Below are positions 1-12,200 of a DNA stretch of 30,708 nucleotides, in pieces. Under the pieces are notes generated by a model. The model did not search any database. It saw nothing but the letters and a program-made list of their open reading frames with translations, and was not told the DNA's origin. Every line of letters starts with the position of its first letter. Position 1 is the stretch's first letter. Source of the stretch: Mnemiopsis leidyi (taxonomy: Eukaryota; Ctenophora; Tentaculata; Lobata; Bolinopsidae); the NCBI GenBank assembly GCA_000226015.1, contig JH154054.1, positions 129,181 through 159,888 of the forward strand, written 5' to 3'. The translations under genes and the position numbers were made by a program.

Positions 1-34
1 AACTCCCCTCCCTCCTAACTCTCTGCTGTTCCAG

Positions 35-205
35 GTTCCGCCACGCCGTCCTCAGTTCAATGATGGGAACTCGGCGTGTAACCCCCAAGTTGATCACCAG
101 TGCCTCTACTACTCGAGCTGCGAAGGCTCCTCCCAAGATCGCTACTCTGGTTGAGGTCCTCAGGGAAGCCAGGAGGAAGGAAACTGAGTTGCAGCGGCTA
201 AGTGA
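35..205 (+). CDS. NCX exon: basic segment before Calx-beta 1
   Basis: The exon follows a pyrimidine-rich acceptor ending at 34. It reads [19 protein letters not shown] and then a basic, helical stretch ending ETELQRL. By position and composition it matches the cytoplasmic-loop segment of vertebrate NCX1 just before the first Calx-beta domain. The ATG at 60 is internal and not a start. The 3' end is either 201 (donor GTGAGT) or 205 (donor GTTAAT); only the latter is phase-compatible with the acceptor at 2440-2441. Confidence 0.8.
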
Positions 206-3200
206 GTTAATTTTGTTAGGGAACTCTTTACTAGCGGTAGCAGAGATTTAGGTTAGGTTAAATTGTGGGATAATTTAAAAATTTACGGCAGCAATAGTTT
301 CGGTCAGATTATATCAACGACTCATTAGGTTCATTATCAACGTTGGTGTCGGTCTGTTAAATTGCTGCATTACCGTTCAACTTGTAAATATGTAGACCGA
401 AATTTTAGACACAAATTTATTCTCGATTCTGGATAAATAGCCAAGACTTTTATATTCCATTCTTCAGCTCACATCATTCAACACTCATCATTCATGTAAG
501 ATCACTTACTTTTTCATATATTTTGTCCATTTTCTCGATCGCCGCTGCATCAAATCACACCTCAGGTTTCATCGAAATTTTAATTTAAAGAAGAAAAAGA
601 TTCAAGTTTTTACCGAATGAAACCCTCCAGGTGCTATACGCGGTTTCTTTTACTTCAAACAAAAGATGTACAACATCATGCACGACCAGAGGGAGCTTGT
701 GATTGATGTAACCTATCAACCTAACGCATCTTACAGACCCAAAACTGAAGAAAAAACGTACGTATCTTTGATTTTGATTGCTCCATGATGGAGAAAGGTA
801 TTTTTCGTGAAGGGTCACAAATTTTTGTGACTGCGTTTGACGAATAAGAAACTGTGTTGGGCCAATCTAATCGTTTAACGCTATCAAGAAATATAAACGA
901 TTTTTGACCCTTCCCCAAAAATACCTTTCTCTATAATTGTTTAAATCTGCTGAAAGGACATATTGTTCTTACAATAATTTGATATCAGATCCACGATTCA
1001 GATTTTGTTCATTTAAATCGTGAATTGTAAAATTGTCCAATATGTACAGTAAATGTTAAAACCACTTTTCTTGTATGCCGATTGTATGATTGATGATGTT
1101 GACTGATTTTCTTGCACTTAAATAAGAAAATCGTGTGTGAAAGCTCGAAGCACACTTTTGAATTACATGTTACCTGCACACTAATTTTAATGATTCACAA
1201 TGATTTTAGCTACATTATGTTTCCATTTCAAAGGCAAAATGCTAAAATTTTTGGCTTCGGCCTAAAAACCGTCTTGTGGCTAACACGATCTTGCTAAAAC
1301 TTCCGTACTCTGCTCGTTCTCCCCGATAAAACCTTTGCACGACGGCGTACTGCTCTCTAGACTTCTAAAAATTAGCCCATTTCAAAAAAAAATACGCTGT
1401 TGAAGACTTTCAGTTATGTCGCAGCAAATGTCGGCCTATTTTTGTGAAGCTATAAGCGTGAGTGTGGCAAACTCCGGAGACCTCACGGATCGTAGATTTT
1501 GAGGAAGACCATGACCGTGTTTCTTCTCCTAATCTTCCTCCGCATGACCATCGTCAAACTTTCCCGGAATGAAAGAACGTGAATATACATATCGGCACAG
1601 TGCAGTTTCACACTCAAGCCTGAGAAGCTATAATTAAAGCCGAAATCTCGTGAAGTGAACAAAAAACGAGGCGAGTAAGCACCCTTACATCGCACCCTGA
1701 ACGTATACTCACACAGGGAGGGTAATATTAAGTGTTTGTTATCTAACATGTGAACATCGGCCCCCTTTCACAGCTCTGGAGATAGTGACTCGGACAGGTT
1801 GAAAGCATATCTGACATCACGGCCTATGCCGAGGTGGGTATCTCGTTGTCATGGTAACGGGCACGTGCGTATTTTCTCTGGTTACCGCTGAACGGCTTGT
1901 AGAACAGTACGACACAGTACATATGTCACGTGATACAATACTTATGTCACGTGAAGACTGATGACACCAACAATGCATCTCCAGCAGATTTGTTCTTCTT
2001 TGAATGTCTATGAAAAAATTGAACTTACGAGTGAAGATGCTGAGTTTTTATGTCGCTGAATATTATTAGATGTTACCCGAATTGTATCTGATACAACCCT
2101 AGGTTCGCGAATTTTTTGCATGCGCTGATCAATCCTTTTTAATTTACATTTTTGCACGGGTTGTTTAGTTCCTAAGAGTATATCGTTACCATGGCAACTA
2201 GGAAAAGCATTTGTAGCCAGTCATTTTTGTCCTATGTTGGAAGTTTTTGTACTTTGTGTTTTGAAGCAGCTTTGCAGCTTACAGCATTTCAAGTTTTAGG
2301 GATGTTACATAAAAGTATCTTAACAGCTTAATGTCGTTTTTATGGTCATGTTAATTTTTGATATCTTTTTGGAAGTTGAATCCAATGCTTTTTATTCCCC
2401 GAGACATAATTGCGTGGTTGTGCACCCTTCTTTTTCCCCAGCGACGAAAAAGACAAAGAAGAAAACGCTCTTGCTGGCTCGCCGGAAGCTGAAGATATCA
2501 CTGCTCTGATTCAGGTAAAATTGAAAGCAGTTTGTGGATCATGTGGTTTCAGATAAGATCTACATGTGGTTTTAGATAAGATCTACATACGGTGACCAAC
2601 GTTAGCGGTCCCACTTGCACTGGTCTGATATTTCCACTAGATTAAGCAGCAGTGTTGTAATCTTCATGTGCATGTTTTCATTTGCGTGTTATAACAACAG
2701 TTTGTTTTAGGACGAGAATTTAGCCAAGGTTAGTGTTCATCAGCCGAAACTTTGGGGGTGTTTTTGCCTCTTCCCTGCCACTTGCAACTCACCTTAATTT
2801 TCATGTTTCACTAGTTCGCGTAAAACTCAAGTTTTTTTTGCAAAAAGTTAGCTTTTCGGGACCTTGACCATGACGCCCTCATTTCGATCGCTGCTACATC
2901 GAATCTCTTAACTCTTAATAATGCTCATTTTCTTCCTCCTCCTACATCGCCTGCTAGCGTCTTAAACTTTCAAACGTTTTTGCCTGATAGCTTCACATTG
3001 GTTATTGACACGGACAAACCGCTTCCTATCATAGACACTTCTTTTAACAAAGTACTAGAACAACACCTTTACTCACAAAAAACTGTAATCTTGAATTCTG
3101 CTTATTGCTAAATAAGACCGATTTCAGGACTTCCAGTGTACCTACGCAGACTCGAACTACATCCACTTCTCGACAAGGGACGGCTCTGCCAAGAAGAACT

Positions 3201-6200
3201 TAGACTATGAGCCTGTGTCGGGGGTTCTGGTTAGTTTGAACCTGTTGTCTGTTTGTCTGTTAGCATGACATTTTGTATGTAAATTTTGCTGTATGTATGT
3301 CTGTTAATCGGTATATTTCAGTTATTATTCTGTCTGCATATCTGTCTTTCGATTTTTTTTTCTGTCTGTCCAGAGTCTTTATATCCGTCTGTCTGTCTGT
3401 CTTGTACCTGATTGTCTTCATTTAATTCGCTTTAAATGTTAGTATCCCTCCCTTGGACCGGAGATTTACTGATCTGCAGTCTTCCCCGACCTGTCACTGA
3501 GGACAACTTCTCGAAGGAATTTAAGTTTGGTAACTTTTCGAGTCAAATTGCGCATCCTTACATTAAAATGTCCTAGTGTAATAGCATGATCCTCAGCAAT
3601 AACCGGGAAAACGGAAGAGATAGCCGTCGGCCGTCATCACCAATGATCAAAGCTACAAACTTAGCTATTTATATTTCAATAAAGTATATGCCCCTTCTTC
3701 TATCAGCAAACGCTACTGCAGTCTAGCTCCATAAATTTTAGTAAAACTCACAAATTTTTATTCTCTACGTGTAATTTACACTTTTAACAGGCTAGTGACA
3801 TTTCTTTTCACAAGTTCTTCTCCAATTTGCCGCTGCAACTTTTCTTGGATCTCCTAACACATATTTCGCCAGAGCCAAAAAACCCATACAAGGACCCTAC
3901 GGGACATTTCTGAAGCTCTATTTCGTTATATTGCCGTCTACAAGCGAATCCATACGGGCAGAACCGCATATTATTTTTGATAGTATCGTTTGTGAATGAA
4001 TTATCACAATAATGCAACATTCTAGGCCAAGAAATAGCTGAGTTTTAGCCATATGAGTCGATGATATATTTGCCGTCAAATTGCAACTGTTCGTGCACTC
4101 GACGGTAAATTAGATGGGACTTAAAAAGTGGGGGCCAGCCATACTTACATATTGTCCCTGTAGCAACACTACCGTGGTCCCCTGACTAGCATGGGCGTCA
4201 CGCCTCACTCTTAGTCCTAACCTTAAAAATCGAATCGAGAAGCCTTCCAAAGGTTTTTTGTTTCGCCTATTCAGATTGTCCCCACTCCCCTCTTCCTTTT
4301 GTTGTCCAACAGAAATGTCTGCTTTACATTGCTAGGTGTTTAAATTTGTTTGGAAAGTGTCTGATTCCTCGAGAAGGAAAATTGAGATACACTGGATGAA
4401 ATCTAAACTAAGGCTGGATATTTGCTATAAATGTTGAATATGTATAGGCGTACCGTGAGACATTGGAGTGTGAAACAACAATCGAGCCGGTCACGTGACG
4501 AAATGACATGGTCACATGACAGTGTGACATGGTCACGTGACACACCATGACTGAATGGCTGGTTAACACTGATGATATCGTCGTTTAGCAATGCACACAG
4601 CACCTGTCATTACGCGTCTAGACTCTGATGTTACCAGACTAGACCTTGACATGACCTTAAATTAAGCAGTAAAAAATAGTCCGAAGTTTTGAGTGTAAAA
4701 GTGTTCTCACTTCTCAAATTTAGGTCTGGTTAGATTGGTTAAGTATTATGGAGCTATTCTAAAAACATGTGAGATAATTTTCAAGCCGTCCGCAAATCAG
4801 AGCTAGGTCATTTGCCAGGTAAGTGCGGCTGTCAAGAATGGTTAGTAATTGTTCATTTATCTGTTTATGTAATTATTGGAGAGGAATATTCGGATGTCCT
4901 TGTCTCCTGTTACAAAATATCCCTGATTTAAACGCTAACAATTAACACACGTACAACTTGAAAAGATTTCTTACATCCAATTCAAACATCGACACGCAAT
5001 TAAAAGGAGATCGGAATCTTCCTCGGTACAAAGCTATCGAATCGAAAATTTTGATTCCAGTAGTTTATCTGCCCTTCTTCTTCCCGTGTTTGTCACATCG
5101 AAACTATAAAGTCATCAAGTCAGTGGGGACTGAGGAGGCAGCGTAACCTGCTAGACCTACGTTTGTGTAGACTGCAGTAACCTAGTAAGTCATGGCCTTC
5201 GTCAGTTTGCCAAAAAATTGCTATTGAGTTATTCATTTCAGTTAGTCAGTATGAAAGTTTGTCGGTACAGTAAACGGTTTCTCGGTCATAACACTGAAAC
5301 CTCACTAACACCCACTTTCCTTTTTCAGGAGTTCAAGGAGGGAGAAACAACAAAGCAGCTGCGAGTCCCGATCCTGCACCACGAAGTGGAGTCTCGACAA
5401 GAGGAGTTTAACGTGATCCTGGAGAATCCCTCCAAAGAAACGGATCTGGGAGACCCCAGCATCTGCACCGTCACCATCCTCGACATGTCCAGTGAGTATT
5501 CTCTGCAGACTAGCGGTTAGAGCATGCAGCATGATTTACTTGCCGCCCTTTTCCTCTCCTTGCGTGAGACTCCTGCTAGCGGTCCTGATTGATGCGGCTA
5601 ATTACTCTTGTCTCGGTTGCACAGTCTCACCGCTGGTGGCTGTCTCATTTCTTTAAACTTTCTTTTCAAAGCATGTTCAATCATTTCAATTCATATCACT
5701 ATTCGGTTTGCGGAACAGTTTCATTCAGGCGTGACCAAAGTGGGCTCAGGGCTGGTTGGCGCTGATGCCGCTGATAGCCGATCCTTTGCGGTTGTTCTGA
5801 AACGAAGTTGTTCTGTTTCCCGAATAGTCGTAATATGAATTTTTACATTTTGTTTAGCACCAACGTTACCTGTGCAGAACAAATTTAAACGAAATAAAGC
5901 CAAACAAGTGCCGCAAGATGAACCGCAGTCCGACATGGATGTGCCTCCTATCAATCTCATTTTACACAGGGCGGAATAACTTTCTAAAGAGGTTGACTAC
6001 TAAAAAATGGATCTTTTCGCGTTTGCCGACCCATGGTAAGGGCTATAGCTGCACTGCGTGGCCGCATGAGCTCTCTAAATAGTAGTGCGTTATATTGGAT
6101 TGATCTTCTAGTGTTGAGAGTTGGGCCACCTGCCATTACATTGTTATTTTCCTAAAAAAATGATTGACTCTGGCATGAATGTGGCCTGTGACGCTTCTTT

Positions 6201-9200
6201 GAAGGTTTCTTGATGAAAATTCAATTTTATTTTCTTAAGTCACCCGTCTGATGAGAGGACAAAACTGCCAGGTTATTTTTAGACACGGAGGTCTAGACTT
6301 CCGGCTTTTAGTACAACCCACAAAATAAGGCACCAAAGTAAAAACCACTTAATGGATAGCGTGTAGCCTGAAGCAATGTGCGCGTGAGTTAGGGTTTGAT
6401 AAAGTGTCAGGGATCTGCCGGAGCCTTAATTTCGCAGCCCAGCCTCCTTCCCCCCGAAACTTAGCCTACCACCCACCTAAGAGTTAAGACTTCCTTTCTT
6501 GCTGTGATGATGCGCAGGATGATCTAGAATAAATAGTAAAAGTGATTTAATCCTTCCGACTGATCCATAAAGTTCTTTGTTGTGAGCGACACTACAAGAA
6601 CCGTCTGTAGTAAAGTGTCATGAGAGAAATTGTAGTGCGACAAACGTCAGTTTATCAAACTGTAAGGTTAAAACACCAGAGCCCTCCACAAATTACTGTG
6701 GTAAAACTTTAGTCGCCCATCTCTACATTCCCAGCCAGCGCACTGTCCGCTTGTTGTACTAATGTACTAAGCCTCGCAGCGACATTGGCACTCCTCCAAT
6801 CCAGCATATTGAGAACTTAGGCACAGTTAACCAATCTTTAAGCCTAGCATCGTTAATAATACAAACACATTTAAATCTAAGTTTGAGAATTATCCTCCAT
6901 ACATAATTATTCTGTAGATTTTACCTCTATATTCGATTTCTTCCCATTGATTCATAAAATCGTTATCATGTAGATCTCAATAGTTGCATGCACCAAAAGT
7001 GATTAATTGTTAGTTAGACTTTAGAGTAATTGCTGTAATTAGGTATCCTTAATACTGATATCTCATGAAGCAAATCAAAGCAAATAGCACTCAAAATGAA
7101 AAGACTCTGATTGAGCAGCTCCTAGCTGGCTGTAGATTAAAGCTAATTTTATGATATTGCCGTTGAGCCTTTTATGTTAATAACTAATGGCCGCTAAGCT
7201 TAGTAGCTAACTAAAATAGTCTATAAATCATGATCCAAGCAAGTGTTTTACATTTTCCATTTCAAATCGCCCTCCTCCTGTGGAAACTTAGCTTAGCAGT
7301 AAATTTCACCGTCCACTCGTACAACACATTTCCGGATCATCCTGCCATCAAACTAGCAGGCGAGCCGATCAGGCGAAGCATAAGCAAATAAATACAAAAT
7401 CTATTTTCTAAACGACGGCTACCATATCTACGGAGCTCTTTCCGGACCATGATCCTCGAAGAGTCTCTAAGTGAGCTGAAGAAGAACGGGTAACGTGCGG
7501 TGCTGCAAGTAACCCAGTAACCCTGACAGAACGTTTCATAGATCACGGCACTATCTCCGTGGACTCAACCCGTTACCATAGCGACGCGAACCCTGGAGAG
7601 ATCAGTATCGGAGTTAAGAGGAGTGGCGGTAGTGACGGAGCCGTTGCTATTTCGTACAAGACCATGTGAGTAGTTTCTTTTGCTATATCTAAAATCTTGT
7701 TCCTTTCGTCCAGATTTTTAGTTTGGGAGAAAAATTTCGCACTTCTGAATATTTCTCTGCATAAATAGCTTTAAACGCGGACATTATAAACTGGAGGTTT
7801 GTGCTCAATCACTTATACTTAAGAAGCTCCTCAATTAAATTTGACTATCTATAAATATGCTACCGTCAAGAAATTGCATTTTCGAAATTTTTCATGGTTT
7901 GAGGAATTTGCGACCCTGCGATTGCCCACATTTTTGGTTGGATAACAATTTAACAGCTTAACACACAATTATTCCGGGATTGACGTACTTCAAAAGTACA
8001 CATTTTCTATCTGGTTGACGACAATAGCTTGGAATTTTAAAAGTGGCCAAGAATTGAGCGAATTGTTTAAAAATTGATTCCCAATTAGCCTACAATTTGC
8101 GTCACAGCAGTGTCAAAATAGCCTGAATGTCTTGATAAATTTGAAAAAGTCCCAAGCTAAATTATTTTCGCAAATCTAAGAGAGTATCTGTGCAAGTTGC
8201 TCCCTTGTCAAAATATATTTCGTCAATTGGGACATTAAACTATTTTTCAGGTAAAAACAGCTCGTCAAAATTATTGTGCTTTTTAGATTTTTAGAAGTGT
8301 TTGGATAGGACCGACCCATCAATATACCCTAAACAGAGATACTTAACAGAAAATTTTAATAGTTATATTGTGAATCGAGGGAAATACTGTTAAAAACTGG
8401 TCAATACTTTTCATTATCTGAACATCACGGGCCGTTTCAGCGACGCAACAGCTATCGGAGGTGAGTCCCAGAACGACGGTAGTGACTACATCAAGCTGGA
8501 AGGAACGCTCTGGTTCAAACACGGTGAAACAACCAAGACTATCGACCTGGTCATCAACCCTAACGCTCACGTGAGATTTAGAAAAGATGTGAAGAATTGA
8601 GACGTTCTTTAGAATTCATTGAGATGTTATCATCTTAAATGATAACCCGCTCTTAAAGTACTGTTGTACAACACTCAACAGTGAAAAGCTTGTCCCAAAG
8701 TTTGGCATAGAAGACAGACGTTGACCATGATACATTTTTTCTCAACTGATACTCTTACACAACATACGCACGATTAAATCGCATCTCTACTCTAAGTAAA
8801 CGTCTGATTTTCGTTGTGATTTTAGTTGAGATGCAGTAGAAGTAGAACTGTTACAGTAGAAGTAGAACTGTTACAGTAGAAGTAGAACTGTTACAGTAGA
8901 AGTAGAACTGTTACAGTAGAAGTAGAACTGTTACAGTAGAAGTAGAACTGTTACAGTAGAAGTAGAACTGTTACAGTAGAAGTAGAACTGTTACAGTAGA
9001 AGTTTGTATATTTCTGTTACAGTTGCACTGCTGACTCATATCAGTCCTCCCAGGATCACAGCACCCTGATAGTAGCTCTACAGCGCCCCCTCCTTGGGGC
9101 GACTCTCGGGGAGGAGTGTGCCATGGTCATCACCATTTGTAAAACAGAAGGTTGGTATCCCTTTATTCTTTTTCCTTTTATGGGTACCCCTTTATTCTTT

Positions 9201-12200
9201 TATTCCGGCTGTTTTTCTGGCTACATGTGGAATCAAAACTTGTGTTTTACGAACTTCAAGCAACCATAAACGAAGCTGTTTGAATGTCTTGTATACTACA
9301 TGCATTTGCTATTCAGTTATATTGTTGTGTAAACCGTTTAACAAACTGTTTTTATAATTACCCAGCCTGTAAGAACATATGAAAAACGTCACTATGACAA
9401 CAGTTGAAGTTTCCTTCTTAACATCGATGATTGAACGATTTTAACACTCCTCAAAACTCGTACATTTTACTAATGATATCGCTAATGATTACACGATGAC
9501 ACGCACACTTACCTGGGTGGTGGTTATGATGCTTCGTGCGTTTTCGACACCCGATCCTCTCTTATATTGCTTCATTGCAAACCTATATGAAAAGTTTTTG
9601 AATCCTAAACGCAGAAGTTTTCTGTTCCGGCTATACTTAATACATTCTTTTTAAAATTGCCCTAATAACGGACACTGAAGGATGTGGGTAACATAAAACT
9701 TTGCCAACTTTTCAGGCTGCAGAGAAAGTCGAGACGAAGCGCTCTTAGCTGAAATCGCTGGTAATTACGAAGATGAGGACAAGCCCCTCAAAGAGGCTTA
9801 TCTGGAACAGTTCACTAGGTAAATAATGACTAGAGTAACGAAGTAACTTGGGGGAGTCTAGAGGTAACTGGGGGAAAACAAAAAATAACTGGGGAGAAAT
9901 TAGAGCTAACTAGGGAAAAACTATAGGTAACTGGGATGTTGATTGGGTCAAGGTTACTAAGGATATATGGAGGTAAGTGGAAGCAACTAGAAAATACTAA
10001 GGGAACTGAGGTTACTAGAAGATAACTGTGGGTAACCAGAGGTAATCGGTTACTGGATTTTTGGGTTTGTTTTTCTTTAACTTCCATAAGTATGTCTAAA
10101 AGGACAAAGCATGGTTTGTTAGGTTAAGTAGGCTCCTTTTAGCACAAATCTTAGTCACACTACGCTGTGTGAATATGCCAGCGCTGAGAGCCAAACTGCT
10201 GTACCAGACTGTGAAAATGCCAGTGTTTGTCGGTTTTTAGGTTCTCGCTCGTTTAGGCTCTCGCTTTACTATTTCATATGCTTTAACTAAAGGGTGTAAA
10301 CGTTTGTGTTCCATCTCGTGTGTGGCACGGATGTTGTCATGCGTAGCGGATGGAATGTCATCAAAGTAATGCTCCAACATTTGTGTGTCTGGAATTGCGT
10401 TTTGGCGATTTTCACCTAGACAGAAAAGCTAAAAGTTGCATTGACTTAAAGAGGCTGTTAAATTGAGTACTAATGATGGACATGCGTTTACCACACGTCT
10501 TGCTGTCCTCACTAGCAAGTGTGTTTTAAGGCTTACTTTGAGACATGGCAAAACTGTTCAAACGTTTGTCCAATAATCAGTACACTTCAAAGAAATGCCA
10601 TATGCGTTCAGTGTTAAAAATTGTTTGAGATAAAAGCTCCCGCCAAATCTGACAAATGACAAAGTGTATTACACACTAATTATTGTAGTAAATGTGTAAT
10701 ACACGCTAATTACTACAGTAAATGTGTAATACACACTTATTACTACAGTAAATGTGTAATACACGCTAATTACTGCAGTAAATGTGTAATACACGCTAAT
10801 TACTACAGTAAATGTGTAATACACGCTAATTACTGCAGTAAATGTGTAATACACGCTAATTACTGTAGTAAATGTGTAATACACGCTAATTACTGTATTA
10901 AATGTGTAATACACGCTAATTACTGTAGTAANNNNNNNNNNNNNNNNNNNNNNNNNNNNNNNNNNNNNNNNNNNNNNNNNNNNNNNNNNNNNNNNNNNNN
11001 NNNNNNNNNNNNNNNNNNNNNNNNNNNNNNNNNNNNNNNNNNNNNNNNNNNNNNNNNNNNNNNNNNNNNNNNNNNNNNNNNNNNNNNNNNNNNNNNNNNN
11101 NNNNNNNNNNNNNNNNNNNNNNNNNNNNNNNNNNNNNNNNNNNNNNNNNNNNNNNNNNNNNNNNNNNNNNNNNNNNNNNNNNNNNNNNNNNNNNNNNNNN
11201 NNNNNNNNNNNNNNNNNNNNNNNNNNNNNNNNNNNNNNNNNNNNNNNNNNNNNNNNNNNNNNNNNNNNNNNNNNNNNNNNNNNNNNNNNNNNNNNNNNNN
11301 NNNNNNNNNNNNNNNNNNNNNNNNNNNNNNNNNNNNNNNNNNNNNNNNNNNNNNNNNNNNNNNNNNNNNNNNNNNNNNNNNNNNNNNNNNNNNNNNNNNN
11401 NNNNNNNNNNNNNNNNNNNNNNNNNNNNNNNNNNNNNNNNNNNNNNNNNNNNNNNNNNNNNNNNNNNNNNNNNNNNNNNNNNNNNNNNNNNNNNNNNNNN
11501 NNNNNNNNNNNNNNNNNNNNNNNNNNNNNNNNNNNNNNNNNNNNNNNNNNNNNNNNNNNNNNNNNNNNNNNNNNNNNNNNNNNNNNNNNNNNNNNNNNNN
11601 NNNNNNNNNNNNNNNNNNNNNNNNNNNNNNNNNNNNNNNNNNNNNNNNNNNNNNNNNNNNNNNNNNNNNNNNNNNNNNNNNNNNNNNNNNNNNNNNNNNN
11701 NNNNNNNNNNNNNNNNNNNNNNNNNNNNNNNNNNNNNNNNNNNNNNNNNNNNNNNNNNNNNNNNNNNNNNNNNNNNNNNNNNNNNNNNNNNNNNNNNNNN
11801 NNNNNNNNNNNNNNNNNCTAATTACTGCAGTAAATGTGTAATACACGCTAATTACTGCAGTAAATGTGTAATACTCGACTAATTACTGCAGTAAAGGTGT
11901 AATACACGCTAATTACTGTAGTAAATGTGTAATACACGCTAATTACTGCAGTAAATGTGTAATACACGCTAATTACTGTAGTAAATGTGTAATACACGCT
12001 AATTACTTCAGTAAATGTGTAATACACGCTAATTACTGCAGTAAATGTGTAATACACGCTAATTACTTCAGTAAATGTGTAATACACGCTAATTACTTCA
12101 GTAAATGTGTAATACACGTTAATTACTGCAGTAAATGTGTAATACACGCTAATTACTACAGTAAATGTGTAATACACGCTAATTACTGCAGTAAATGTGT

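Larger units (their letters stand above)
3230..5328 (+). other. NCX intron (2.1 kb)
   Basis: Intronic sequence with a degenerate GTCT/TGTC-rich simple repeat at about 3235-3410 and a 21-bp periodic E-box repeat at 4490-4545. No coding exon is supported. Confidence 0.6.

Noticed and set aside
5859..5979. Possible NCX cassette or alternative terminal exon after TTTTGTTTAG
   Set aside because: It has a compatible entry phase and 40 open codons, but no homology, a low-complexity basic/acidic composition and no phase-compatible donor out. The flanking exons already join in phase.
9830..10087. 85-codon minus-strand ORF rich in Ser, Val and Pro
   Set aside because: It is the reverse reading of the degenerate GGTAACTGGG repeat beside a splice donor.
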